From NCBI RefSeq assembly GCF_002414845.1, contig NZ_DIAX01000052.1, forward strand, positions 1 to 11,155: DNA of 11,155 nt, in the 5' to 3' direction. Below the pieces are notes generated by a model. It made no database searches. It saw nothing but the letters and a program-made list of their open reading frames with translations, and was not told where the DNA came from. This DNA comes from Gordonia sp. UBA5067. GTDB lineage: Bacteria; Actinomycetota; Actinomycetes; Mycobacteriales; Mycobacteriaceae. Position numbers and translations under genes: made by a program. Positions 1 through 5,709 of this stretch are shown in pieces. Numbering within the stretch: position 1 is the first letter of the stretch; every line of letters begins with the position of its first letter.

Positions 1-774
1 GCCATCGCGATGACCGAGCCGGGCACCGGGTCAGATCTGCAGAGCGTCAAGACCAAGGCCATCAAGGACGGCGACGACTACGTCATCGACGGATCCAAGA
101 CATTCATCACCAACGGCGGCCAGGCGGACCTGATCGTCGTGGTTGCCAAGACCGACCCGAATGAGGGCGCCAAGGGCATCTCGCTGATCCTCGTCGAGGC
201 TGAGCGCGAGGGCTACAGCCGGGGCCGGGTGCTCGACAAGATCGGCCAGCGCGGTCAGGACACGTCGGAGCTGAACTTCGACGGTGTGCGGGTGCCGCAG
301 ACGAACCTCCTGGGTTCCGAAGAGGGGCAGGGGTTCATCCAATTGATGCAGCAACTGCCGCAGGAGCGCCTGATCATCGCCGTCACATCCGTGTCCGGCA
401 TGGAGACGGCGGTGGAGCACACGGTCGCCTACACCAAGGAGCGGGAAGCATTCGGGAAGCCGGTGTTCGCCTTCCAGAACACCAAGTTCAAGCTCGCCGA
501 GTGCGCCACCGAGGCGCGGATCGGGCGGGTCTTCGTCGACGACTGCATCATCAAGCACATCAACGGCGAATTGGACATCCCGACCGTCGCGATGGCGAAG
601 TGGTGGACTAGCGACCGGTCGCAGGTCGTCGCCGATGAATGCCTGCAGTTGTTCGGCGGGTACGGCTACATGAACGAATACCCGATCGCGCGCATGTGGG
701 CCGACAACCGGGTGCAGAAGATTTACGCGGGCACCAACGAGATCATGAAGGAAGTTATCGCGCGCTCCCTGTAG
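1..774 (+). CDS. Acyl-CoA dehydrogenase, C-terminal part (5' end outside window)
   Basis: FAD enzyme that introduces the alpha-beta double bond into an acyl-CoA and passes electrons to ETF. The frame is open from base 1, so the N-terminal helical domain is missing; 257 residues are visible of the usual 380-390. It opens with the family signature AMTEPGTGSD, followed by the middle beta domain (FITNGG, DKIGQRGQDTSEL, FDGVRVP) and the C-terminal helical domain with QLFGGYGYMNEYPIARMWAD. At the position where medium-chain enzymes carry catalytic Glu (YEGT) this protein has Ala (YAGT, codon 727-729). The candidate base is instead the Glu in PQERL (codon 364-366), as in long-chain and isovaleryl-CoA dehydrogenases. 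It ends with the typical GTNEIMKEVIARSL tail. The next gene starts 11 nt downstream and may be cotranscribed. Family is certain; chain-length specificity is not readable. Confidence 0.95.
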   Translation, partial: AIAMTEPGTGSDLQSVKTKAIKDGDDYVIDGSKTFITNGGQADLIVVVAKTDPNEGAKGISLILVEAEREGYSRGRVLDKIGQRGQDTSELNFDGVRVPQTNLLGSEEGQGFIQLMQQLPQERLIIAVTSVSGMETAVEHTVAYTKEREAFGKPVFAFQNTKFKLAECATEARIGRVFVDDCIIKHINGELDIPTVAMAKWWTSDRSQVVADECLQLFGGYGYMNEYPIARMWADNRVQKIYAGTNEIMKEVIARSL

Positions 775-785
775 CGTTGTACCGC

Positions 786-2282
786 ATGGGTAGCGGCCGT
801 CGGCGCATCGTGTGGCTCGCAGTCTCGGCGGCGCTCGCCTCGGGTGCCCTGGTTCCCGTCGGCAGGTCGGCTGCCGCGCAGATGCTCCCCAGTTCGGGAT
901 GCGTGAATGATGCGCCCGCAAAGCCGACACCACATCCGATTGGCCCCGCGGACATGTTGCCGAAGGAGTTTCGGCTCGAGTTGCCCTACCCGCGCCTGCT
1001 GCCGGTGCCCGAGCCGGCGCCGCATAAGACACCGGTCCGCATCCCGTCGCAGCAACCGCCGACGAAGAAGAAGCGCTGCATCGATCCGTGCCCGGACCTC
1101 ACCGACCACAAGAAGCCGAAGCCATCGGGGGCCACCGGATCGTTGGGCAGCCTGGCGGCACCGAAGATCACGTTCAAGCTCAAGCCGATCGATATTCCGT
1201 ACCCGGTGCCCAATCCCCATCCGCCGATTGTCCCGCCGCCGCCGGCAGCGGTGAACCCGGGATTCGATCGCGCCCCGCAGGCCTCCGCGCCGCGCCCGCC
1301 GCGCGTCCGATCGGTGCGCTGGGTGTCCACCCTCACCGGAAAGGGCTCGACCAGTCGGACCGACAAGCGCTGGCAGGTCATGGGCACCGACCTCGGCATC
1401 ATGTGGGAGTCCAAGCCGGGGCAGATCGCGGTGGCATTCGGCGATACGTTCGGCAACGGCTTCAAGCCGCCAGGGGCGAATGGGGGCGACTGGCGCAGCA
1501 ACGTCATCGGGTTCAGCTCGGACCGTGACCTGGGCAACGGCATGTCCATCGACACCATGGTCCAGGACAGTCGGTGTCATGCGGTTCAGGTCGTCGACTC
1601 GCGCCACATCAACTTCTACGAGTTGACGACGATCCCCACGTCGGGCTTCGCCATCGGCGACCGGCAGTTCATGACCTACATGTCGGTCCGTATGTGGGGG
1701 ATGGTTCCCGGGGTGTGGTGGACCAACTACGGCGGGCTGGCGTACTCCGACGACGGTGGGTCGACGTGGACGCGCGACCCGCACCTGCGGTGGGACAACG
1801 TCTTTGGGACATCGCAGTTCCAGGTCTCGTCGATGGTTCCCGACGGTGACTACGTGTACATGTTTGGCACGCCAAACTCGCGTTACGGTTCGGTGGGCCT
1901 GGCGCGAGCCCGCCAGACCGAGGTGCTCAACAAGACGTCGTACCAGTACTGGCACGACGGCCGATGGATACCCTCGCGCGACGCCAATGCGGCTTCGGTC
2001 CTGTTTGGCGGCCCTACCGGCGAGCTGTCGGTGCGCTTCAACGCCGATACCGGACTATGGGAGATGACCTATCTGGACATCGTGCGGTCCGCCATCGTGC
2101 TGCGCACGGCGCGCACCCCGCAGGGGGTGTGGTCGCAGCCGGTGGACTTGGTTCATTCGGGTGACGGGGCGCAGCTCTACGGCGGATTCATCCATCCCTG
2201 GTCGAGGGGCAATGATCTGTACTTCACCCTGAGTCAGTGGTCGACCTACAACGTGAGTCTCATGCGGGCCCGGGTCTACTGA
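786..2282 (+). CDS. Secreted proline-rich DUF4185 protein, candidate endo-D-arabinofuranase
   Basis: The 498-residue product has an export signal (n-region GSGRRR, hydrophobic core about residues 8-25, AAA-Q near residue 30) without a lipobox cysteine. A Pro/Lys-rich linker follows to about residue 175, with CIDPC at 98-102. A DUF4185 domain fills about 175-498. Visible landmarks are TDLGIMWE (201-208), FGDTFG (218-223), an Asp-box-like SDDGGSTW (321-328) and YGGFIHPW (465-472), all consistent with a beta-propeller. From family knowledge, DUF4185 members (CAZy GH183, as I recall) are endo-alpha-D-arabinofuranases acting on mycobacterial arabinogalactan and lipoarabinomannan, so self-wall remodelling is the inferred role. 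Start: ATG 786 is followed directly by the signal peptide. No good Shine-Dalgarno lies in front, so coupling to the upstream stop at 774 is likely; TTG 777 is an alternative. The open frame upstream of 777 overlaps the dehydrogenase and is spurious. Confidence 0.85.
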   Translation: MGSGRRRIVWLAVSAALASGALVPVGRSAAAQMLPSSGCVNDAPAKPTPHPIGPADMLPKEFRLELPYPRLLPVPEPAPHKTPVRIPSQQPPTKKKRCIDPCPDLTDHKKPKPSGATGSLGSLAAPKITFKLKPIDIPYPVPNPHPPIVPPPPAAVNPGFDRAPQASAPRPPRVRSVRWVSTLTGKGSTSRTDKRWQVMGTDLGIMWESKPGQIAVAFGDTFGNGFKPPGANGGDWRSNVIGFSSDRDLGNGMSIDTMVQDSRCHAVQVVDSRHINFYELTTIPTSGFAIGDRQFMTYMSVRMWGMVPGVWWTNYGGLAYSDDGGSTWTRDPHLRWDNVFGTSQFQVSSMVPDGDYVYMFGTPNSRYGSVGLARARQTEVLNKTSYQYWHDGRWIPSRDANAASVLFGGPTGELSVRFNADTGLWEMTYLDIVRSAIVLRTARTPQGVWSQPVDLVHSGDGAQLYGGFIHPWSRGNDLYFTLSQWSTYNVSLMRARVY

Positions 2283-2426
2283 TCGGGCTGCGTGGTGTCG
2301 CTGAAGGCGAATCCGAGTTGCGGCCGCGGATGCGCGAGTAGCGTCGACCGCAGTACGCCGGGGTGCGGCGCACAACTGATGTGACGGGCGGGTGTTCGCC
2401 AGTGGCATTGGCGGCCGAAGCGCTGA

Positions 2427-2456
2427 ATACGGAGAGAATGAACACGGAGAGGATGA
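2427..2456 (+). repeat. Two 15-bp tandem copies carrying a duplicated Shine-Dalgarno
   Basis: Bases 2427-2441 and 2442-2456 are 15-bp units matching at 13 of 15 positions, each containing acGGAGAG. The GGAGAGG of the second copy lies 10 nt before ATG 2463 and is the probable ribosome binding site. The first copy sits too far upstream for that start. The rest of the 180-bp gap (2283-2462) shows no convincing promoter or terminator. Confidence 0.6.
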
Positions 2457-2462
2457 GAAGCG

Positions 2463-2729
2463 ATGACACCGATTGGTAAGAAGGTGGCGGCAACGGTCGC
2501 GCTGACCGCCGGTCTGGCCCTTGGAGTGGGTGGTTTGACCACTGGGACGGCTGCGGCGGAGCCCCGCTATGGTGCGCCGTGCACGGATCAAAACGGGGCG
2601 CCCGGATACTACATCTGGGAGAACCCGGACAAGTCGGCCTATAACAACACTTTGATCTGCAACATCACCGGAAACGCGCCTCGCGGCAAGCCGAAGCCTG
2701 CACCGGCGCCGCCGCCGTTCGGCAGCTGA
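2463..2729 (+). CDS. Small secreted protein with two-cysteine CTDQN module
   Basis: 88 residues. A Sec-type signal peptide (KK at 6-7, hydrophobic core about 8-26, cleavage predicted in TAAAEP near residue 32) leaves a mature chain of about 55 residues. The mature part carries PCTDQNGAPGYYIW and then C-N-I-T-G-N-A-P-R-G, with cysteines at 40 and 66, which would form one disulfide after export. It ends in a Pro/Lys/Ala-rich tail. The same module recurs at the C-terminus of the next gene, so the two are probably a tandem duplication that diverged in how it is anchored. No catalytic motif is visible and I do not recognise a named family. GGAGAGG at 2446-2452 supports ATG 2463. It ends 3 nt before the next start, which implies an operon. 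Confidence 0.85.
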   Translation: MTPIGKKVAATVALTAGLALGVGGLTTGTAAAEPRYGAPCTDQNGAPGYYIWENPDKSAYNNTLICNITGNAPRGKPKPAPAPPPFGS

Positions 2730-2732
2730 CCC

Positions 2733-3155
2733 ATGGCGTGCCGAACAACGATGAACCGTTCGATGAGAATGATGGTGTTCGCACCGATGGCCGCGGGGGT
2801 GCTGGTGCTCGGCGCATGTTCGACCTCAACGAACCAAACCCCGAGTAGTAGTAGTTCGCCGGCGTCGACGCCGGCGACGTCACCCTCGGCTCCGTCACCC
2901 TCGGCTCCGGCACCCTCGGCTCCGGCAGCGCCGGCAGCGCCGGCTCCGGCAGCGCCGGCTCCGGCAGCGCCGGGACCGGCCCAGCCCAATCCCGTAGAGA
3001 AGCCGCAGCCCGAGAACCAGCTGCCGCAGGGTCGTGACGACGATCCGGGCGGCAAGCCGTGTACCGACCAAAATGATGCGCCGGGCCACTACATCTGGAG
3101 TGACAGCAGCAATCAGTGGGTTTGCGAGATCACCGGGGATGCACCGCAGGGCTGA
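2733..3155 (+). CDS. Putative lipoprotein with Ser/Pro/Ala stalk and C-terminal CTDQN module
   Basis: 140 residues. A signal peptide (n-region with Arg, core MVFAPMAAGVLVL) ends in a lipobox L-G-A-C, giving lipid-modified Cys29. Residues 30 to about 87 are low-complexity Ser, then Pro/Ala repeats, a likely flexible stalk reaching through the envelope; Ser38-41 are all AGT, a rare choice in this GC-rich setting. The C-terminal 37 residues hold PCTDQNDAPGHYIW followed by C-E-I-T-G-D-A-P-Q-G, the module of the preceding gene with a shorter spacer between Trp and Cys (8 instead of 13 residues). This looks like surface display of a small disulfide-linked domain. Function unknown. ATG 2733 lies 3 nt after the upstream stop, but in-frame ATGs at 2751 and 2763 would give a more ordinary n-region; none has a strong Shine-Dalgarno. 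Confidence 0.82.
   Translation: MACRTTMNRSMRMMVFAPMAAGVLVLGACSTSTNQTPSSSSSPASTPATSPSAPSPSAPAPSAPAAPAAPAPAAPAPAAPGPAQPNPVEKPQPENQLPQGRDDDPGGKPCTDQNDAPGHYIWSDSSNQWVCEITGDAPQG
2881..2970 (+). repeat. Tandem 15-bp repeats encoding the Pro/Ala stalk
   Basis: Three near-identical 15-bp units (caccctcggctccgt/g) occupy 2881-2925. A degenerate unit follows, then two identical units cggctccggcagcgc at 2941-2955 and 2956-2970. Because the period is a multiple of three, gain or loss of units changes stalk length without a frameshift. Seen directly in the sequence. Confidence 0.85.
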
Positions 3156-3175
3156 GGCAAGAGCCCACAACCGAG

Positions 3176-3191
3176 TGTGAGCCATCTCACA
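3176..3191. promoter_or_regulatory. Perfect Crp/GlxR-type operator TGTGAGCCATCTCACA
   Basis: The 16-mer matches TGTGA-N6-TCACA exactly, the consensus of cAMP receptor proteins including mycobacterial Crp and corynebacterial GlxR. The palindrome extends to GTGTGAG/CTCACAC and is flanked by outer arms CCCACA (3164-3169) and TGTGGG (3194-3199). It lies in the gap between the lipoprotein gene and ectA, centred about 100 bp before the predicted ectA transcription start. A role as the lipoprotein gene's terminator hairpin is possible, but no T-tract follows. Confidence 0.7.
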
Positions 3192-3247
3192 CATGTGGGT
3201 TGAGCAGTGGTAAGGCGACCATTTCGGTGTCCGATTTCCGCTGCGGG

Positions 3248-3277
3248 GTGACTTTGGTCCCCGGTCGTGGTTACGGT
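3248..3277 (+). promoter_or_regulatory. Candidate ectA promoter
   Basis: A -35-like GTGACT (3248-3253) and a -10-like TACGGT (3272-3277) are 18 bp apart. The -10 box ends 10 nt before ATG 3288, so the mRNA would have almost no leader, a common arrangement in Mycobacteriales. Sequence match only. Confidence 0.5.
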
Positions 3278-3287
3278 CGATTCAGGT

Positions 3288-3800
3288 ATGAGGCTGTCAC
3301 AGACAAGCGCGACCACGAATACGTCCGACGGGCCTGCTTTGCGGCAGCCGCGACTCTCCGACGGTGCTGCCATGCACCGCCTGGCCGGTGATACGGGCGT
3401 GCTCGACGTCAACAGCGTGTATGCCTACGTGCTGTGGTGTCACGACTTCCCGTCCACATCGGTGGTCGCCGAGGTCGACGGCGAGCTCGCCGGTTTCGTC
3501 ACCGGCTATCGACGTCCCGCCGACCCGTCGGTCCTGATGGTGTGGCAGGTGGCCGTCGACGACCGCCTCCGCGGTCGGGGGGTCGCCGCCCGCATGCTCA
3601 ACCACCTGCTCGACGGCGTCGCCCCCGGTGGTGCCAGCCGCCTGCACACCACGATCAGCCCGGACAACACGGCGTCGCAAGCCCTGTTCGCCGCGGTGGC
3701 CAAGCAGCGCGGCCTGACCTTGTCCCGTCGCCCCCTGTTCGCCGCGACCGATCTCGGCGACGGGCACGAGCCCGAAGACCTCTACATCCTCGAGCCCTGA
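3288..3800 (+). CDS. ectA: L-2,4-diaminobutyrate acetyltransferase EctA
   Basis: GNAT-fold enzyme that transfers acetyl from acetyl-CoA to the gamma-amino group of L-2,4-diaminobutyrate, the second step of ectoine synthesis. The 170-residue product shows the EctA pattern: SDGAAMHRL near residue 25, LDVNSVYAYVLWCHDF (39-54), GFVTGYRRP (69-77), the WQVAVD strand, the acetyl-CoA pyrophosphate loop R-L-R-G-R-G-V-A (93-100), PDNTAS (125-130) and HEPEDLYIL near the end. ATG 3288 is chosen because a -10-like box lies just ahead and it gives a normal family length; GTG 3267 in the same frame would start upstream of that box. Residues 1-20 are Thr/Ser-rich and unconserved. It leads ectA-ectB-ectC, with a 58-bp gap before ectB. 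Confidence 0.93.
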   Translation: MRLSQTSATTNTSDGPALRQPRLSDGAAMHRLAGDTGVLDVNSVYAYVLWCHDFPSTSVVAEVDGELAGFVTGYRRPADPSVLMVWQVAVDDRLRGRGVAARMLNHLLDGVAPGGASRLHTTISPDNTASQALFAAVAKQRGLTLSRRPLFAATDLGDGHEPEDLYILEP

Positions 3801-3812
3801 TCATCGCCCACC

Positions 3813-3842
3813 ACATACGAAACCAGTGAAGACATACGAAAC
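3813..3842. repeat. Two 11-bp direct repeats (acatacgaaac) in the ectA-ectB gap
   Basis: Identical copies sit at 3813-3823 and 3832-3842, 19 bp apart start to start, in a short AT-richer patch between the ectA stop and the ectB Shine-Dalgarno. They could be a direct-repeat operator or an mRNA element. No known regulator is recognised. Confidence 0.55.
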
Positions 3843-3858
3843 GAATTGAGGAATATTG

Positions 3859-5130
3859 ATGCAACTCCTATCGCAACCAGTGACCAGCGAGATCTTCACC
3901 GACCATGAGTCGGAGGTTCGGAGCTATTGCCGCAGTTGGCCGGCCGTTTTCAGTCGGGCCAAGGGGGTATGGCTCACCGACGTCGACGGAAGGCGCTACC
4001 TCGATTTCTTCGCCGGGGCGGGTGCGCTCAACTATGGACACAACAATCCCGCACTCAAGGGCCCGCTGCTGGAGTACCTGGCCCGGGACGGCATCACTCA
4101 CAGCCTGGACATGTATACCGAGGCGAAAGGGGAGTTCCTGACCTCGTTCCAGGAGCTGATCCTTGATCCGCGCGGCCTTGACTATAAGGTTCAGTTCCCC
4201 GGGCCGACCGGGACTAATGCGGTGGAGGCGGCGCTCAAGCTGGCGCGCAAGGTGACCGGGCGCGAATCAATTATCAGCTTCACCAACGCGTTCCACGGGA
4301 TGACGCTGGGTTCGCTCTCGGTGACCGGAAACTCGATGAAACGCGCCGGTGCGGGTGTCCCGCTCGTCCACGCGACACCCATGCCGTTCGACAACTACTT
4401 CGGCGGCGTCGTCGAAGACTTCCATTGGTTCGAGCGCGTGCTCGACGACTCGGGCAGTGGGCTCAACCGGCCGGCGGCGGTCATTGTGGAGACCGTGCAG
4501 GGCGAAGGCGGGGTGAATGTTGCGCGCGCCGAGTGGTTGCGGGCGCTGGCCGAACTGTGCCGTCGACGCGAAATCCTGCTCATCGTCGACGATGTGCAGA
4601 TGGGGTGCGGGCGCACCGGCACCTTCTTCTCCTTCGAGGAGGCCGGGATCGTGCCCGACATCGTGACGCTGTCGAAGTCGATCGGCGGTTACGGCATGCC
4701 GCTGGCGCTGACCCTCATCCGTCCCGATCTCGACGTCTGGGGGCCTGGCGAGCACAACGGCACCTTCCGCGGCAACAACCCGGCGTTCATCACCGGTGCC
4801 GCCGCACTGCGCGAGTATTGGTCCGACGACACCCTCGCGCGCGACGTCGTCGCGACGGGGGACCGGATCGCCACCGCTTTCACCGAGATGGGCGAAACGC
4901 ACCGCGGGCTGTCGCATCGCGGGCGTGGAATGGTGCGCGGACTCGTCTTCGACGACGCGCCGGCGGCCGCCGGTGTCTGCGCGGCGGCCTTTGACGCCGG
5001 ACTGCTGGTGGAGACATCGGGTCCGTCCGACGAGGTCGTCAAACTGTTGCCGCCGTTGACGATTGGCGCCGATGATCTCGACGTCGGGCTGACCGTTCTC
5101 GCTCAGGCGGTCGACGAGGTGCTGGCATGA
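3859..5130 (+). CDS. ectB: Diaminobutyrate-2-oxoglutarate transaminase EctB
   Basis: PLP class III aminotransferase making L-2,4-diaminobutyrate from L-aspartate-4-semialdehyde with glutamate as amino donor, the first committed step of ectoine synthesis. The 423 residues match the usual EctB length. Visible are [20 protein letters not shown] (43-62), the cofactor phosphate loop [15 protein letters not shown] (116-130), [14 protein letters not shown] (145-158), [10 protein letters not shown] (211-220), the PLP-ring Asp in [12 protein letters not shown] (Asp244 or Asp245) and the Schiff-base lysine Lys273 in [12 protein letters not shown] 3859 has AGGA 6 nt upstream; the in-frame TTG at 3856 is less likely. 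Its stop overlaps the ectC start in ATGA (5127-5130), so the two are translationally coupled. Confidence 0.97.
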   Translation: MQLLSQPVTSEIFTDHESEVRSYCRSWPAVFSRAKGVWLTDVDGRRYLDFFAGAGALNYGHNNPALKGPLLEYLARDGITHSLDMYTEAKGEFLTSFQELILDPRGLDYKVQFPGPTGTNAVEAALKLARKVTGRESIISFTNAFHGMTLGSLSVTGNSMKRAGAGVPLVHATPMPFDNYFGGVVEDFHWFERVLDDSGSGLNRPAAVIVETVQGEGGVNVARAEWLRALAELCRRREILLIVDDVQMGCGRTGTFFSFEEAGIVPDIVTLSKSIGGYGMPLALTLIRPDLDVWGPGEHNGTFRGNNPAFITGAAALREYWSDDTLARDVVATGDRIATAFTEMGETHRGLSHRGRGMVRGLVFDDAPAAAGVCAAAFDAGLLVETSGPSDEVVKLLPPLTIGADDLDVGLTVLAQAVDEVLA

Positions 5131-5564
5131 TCGTTCGGTCGACGGCCGAGATCACCGGGACCGATCGTGACGTCGTCGCGCCGAACGGCAGCTGGCGCTC
5201 CAAACGGATCGTGCTCGGTGGCGACCGGGTCGGGTTCTCCTTCCACGAGACGACGATCGCCGCTGGCACGGTCAACGACTTCCACTACGCCAACCACGTC
5301 GAAGCCGTCTGGCTCGTGGCGGGTGAGGGGACGTTGACCAACCGGGAGACCGGCGAGGTCCATGTGCTGGCGCCGGGAGTGATGTATCTCCTCGACGGCC
5401 ACGAGCGTCACACCGTCGCCGCGACGACCCGGCTGCGGATGCTGTGCGTCTTCAGTCCGCCCGTCGTCGGAACCGAGGTGCACGACGAGAACGGTGTCTA
5501 TCCGCTCGTCGAGGTGCCGTCCCTGTCGGCGAGCGCAAGCGCGTCCGATTCGGGCGTCGCCTAG
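5127..5564 (+). CDS. ectC: L-ectoine synthase EctC
   Basis: Cupin enzyme that cyclises N-gamma-acetyl-diaminobutyrate to ectoine with loss of water. The first 130 residues align with the family throughout: [23 protein letters not shown] (20-30), [18 protein letters not shown] (53-70), the cupin turn [14 protein letters not shown] (82-95), [20 protein letters not shown] (107-126). The metal ligands known for EctC (Glu, Tyr, His) correspond to Glu59, Tyr87 and His95. At 145 residues it is slightly longer than the usual 128-137 because of a Ser/Ala tail ([14 protein letters not shown]). It starts inside the last codons of ectB. No ectD (ectoine hydroxylase) follows; the next gene is an MFS transporter 145 bp away. 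Confidence 0.97.
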   Translation: MIVRSTAEITGTDRDVVAPNGSWRSKRIVLGGDRVGFSFHETTIAAGTVNDFHYANHVEAVWLVAGEGTLTNRETGEVHVLAPGVMYLLDGHERHTVAATTRLRMLCVFSPPVVGTEVHDENGVYPLVEVPSLSASASASDSGVA

Positions 5565-5566
5565 CC

Positions 5567-5603
5567 GATCGGCCCGACACCGTGGTGACGGCCGAGGCCG
5601 ATC
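5567..5603 (+). terminator. Hairpin after ectC, possible terminator
   Basis: GATCGGCC (5567-5574) and GGCCGATC (5596-5603) form an 8-bp perfect inverted repeat. An alternative nested stem uses CGGCC (5570-5574) with GGCCG (5590-5594) around CACC/GGTG. It begins 3 bp after the ectC stop. There is no T-tract, so this is only a candidate end of the ectABC transcript. Confidence 0.3.
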
Positions 5604-5657
5604 TCGACTAGGTCGCGAGTTTCGATGCTGCAGTGCACTTCCCATCGAGGCCTTGGG

Positions 5658-5663
5658 TACGCT
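5658..5663 (+). promoter_or_regulatory. -10-like TACGCT upstream of the MFS gene
   Basis: TACGCT lies exactly 7 nt before an in-frame GTG at 5671, which would give a leaderless start 13 codons upstream of ATG 5710. No clear -35 box. It suggests the transporter has its own promoter and need not depend on ectABC read-through. Confidence 0.3.
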
Positions 5664-5709
5664 CATCGTCGTGCAGCGCGGCCACTGCGGCCCGCGCCGG
5701 GAAGGACAG

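Noticed and set aside
639..785. Extension of the DUF4185 frame upstream to 639
   Set aside because: It overlaps the acyl-CoA dehydrogenase in another frame and lacks any signal; the signal peptide begins at ATG 786.
723..1955. Long open frame on the minus strand opposite the DUF4185 gene
   Set aside because: Arg/His-rich composition and no recognisable motif, typical of antisense frames in high-GC DNA; the plus strand codes a coherent signal peptide and domain.
2316..2377. Possible structured RNA (AGTTG...TGCGC with GCGCA-CAACT) in the gap before the small secreted protein
   Set aside because: Only two 5-bp arms with a 10-nt bulge; this level of pairing is expected by chance in GC-rich sequence and no riboswitch core is recognised.
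2639..3055. Gly/Ala-rich minus-strand frame resembling a PE_PGRS-like protein
   Set aside because: It is the reverse complement of the Pro/Ala stalk repeats; the plus strand has a signal peptide, lipobox and a conserved C-terminal module.
5494..5670. Extension of the MFS frame upstream to 5494 inside ectC
   Set aside because: The extra residues are Arg/Ser/Cys-rich antisense-like sequence overlapping ectC; no transporter homology is visible before residue 1 at ATG 5710 (or GTG 5671).
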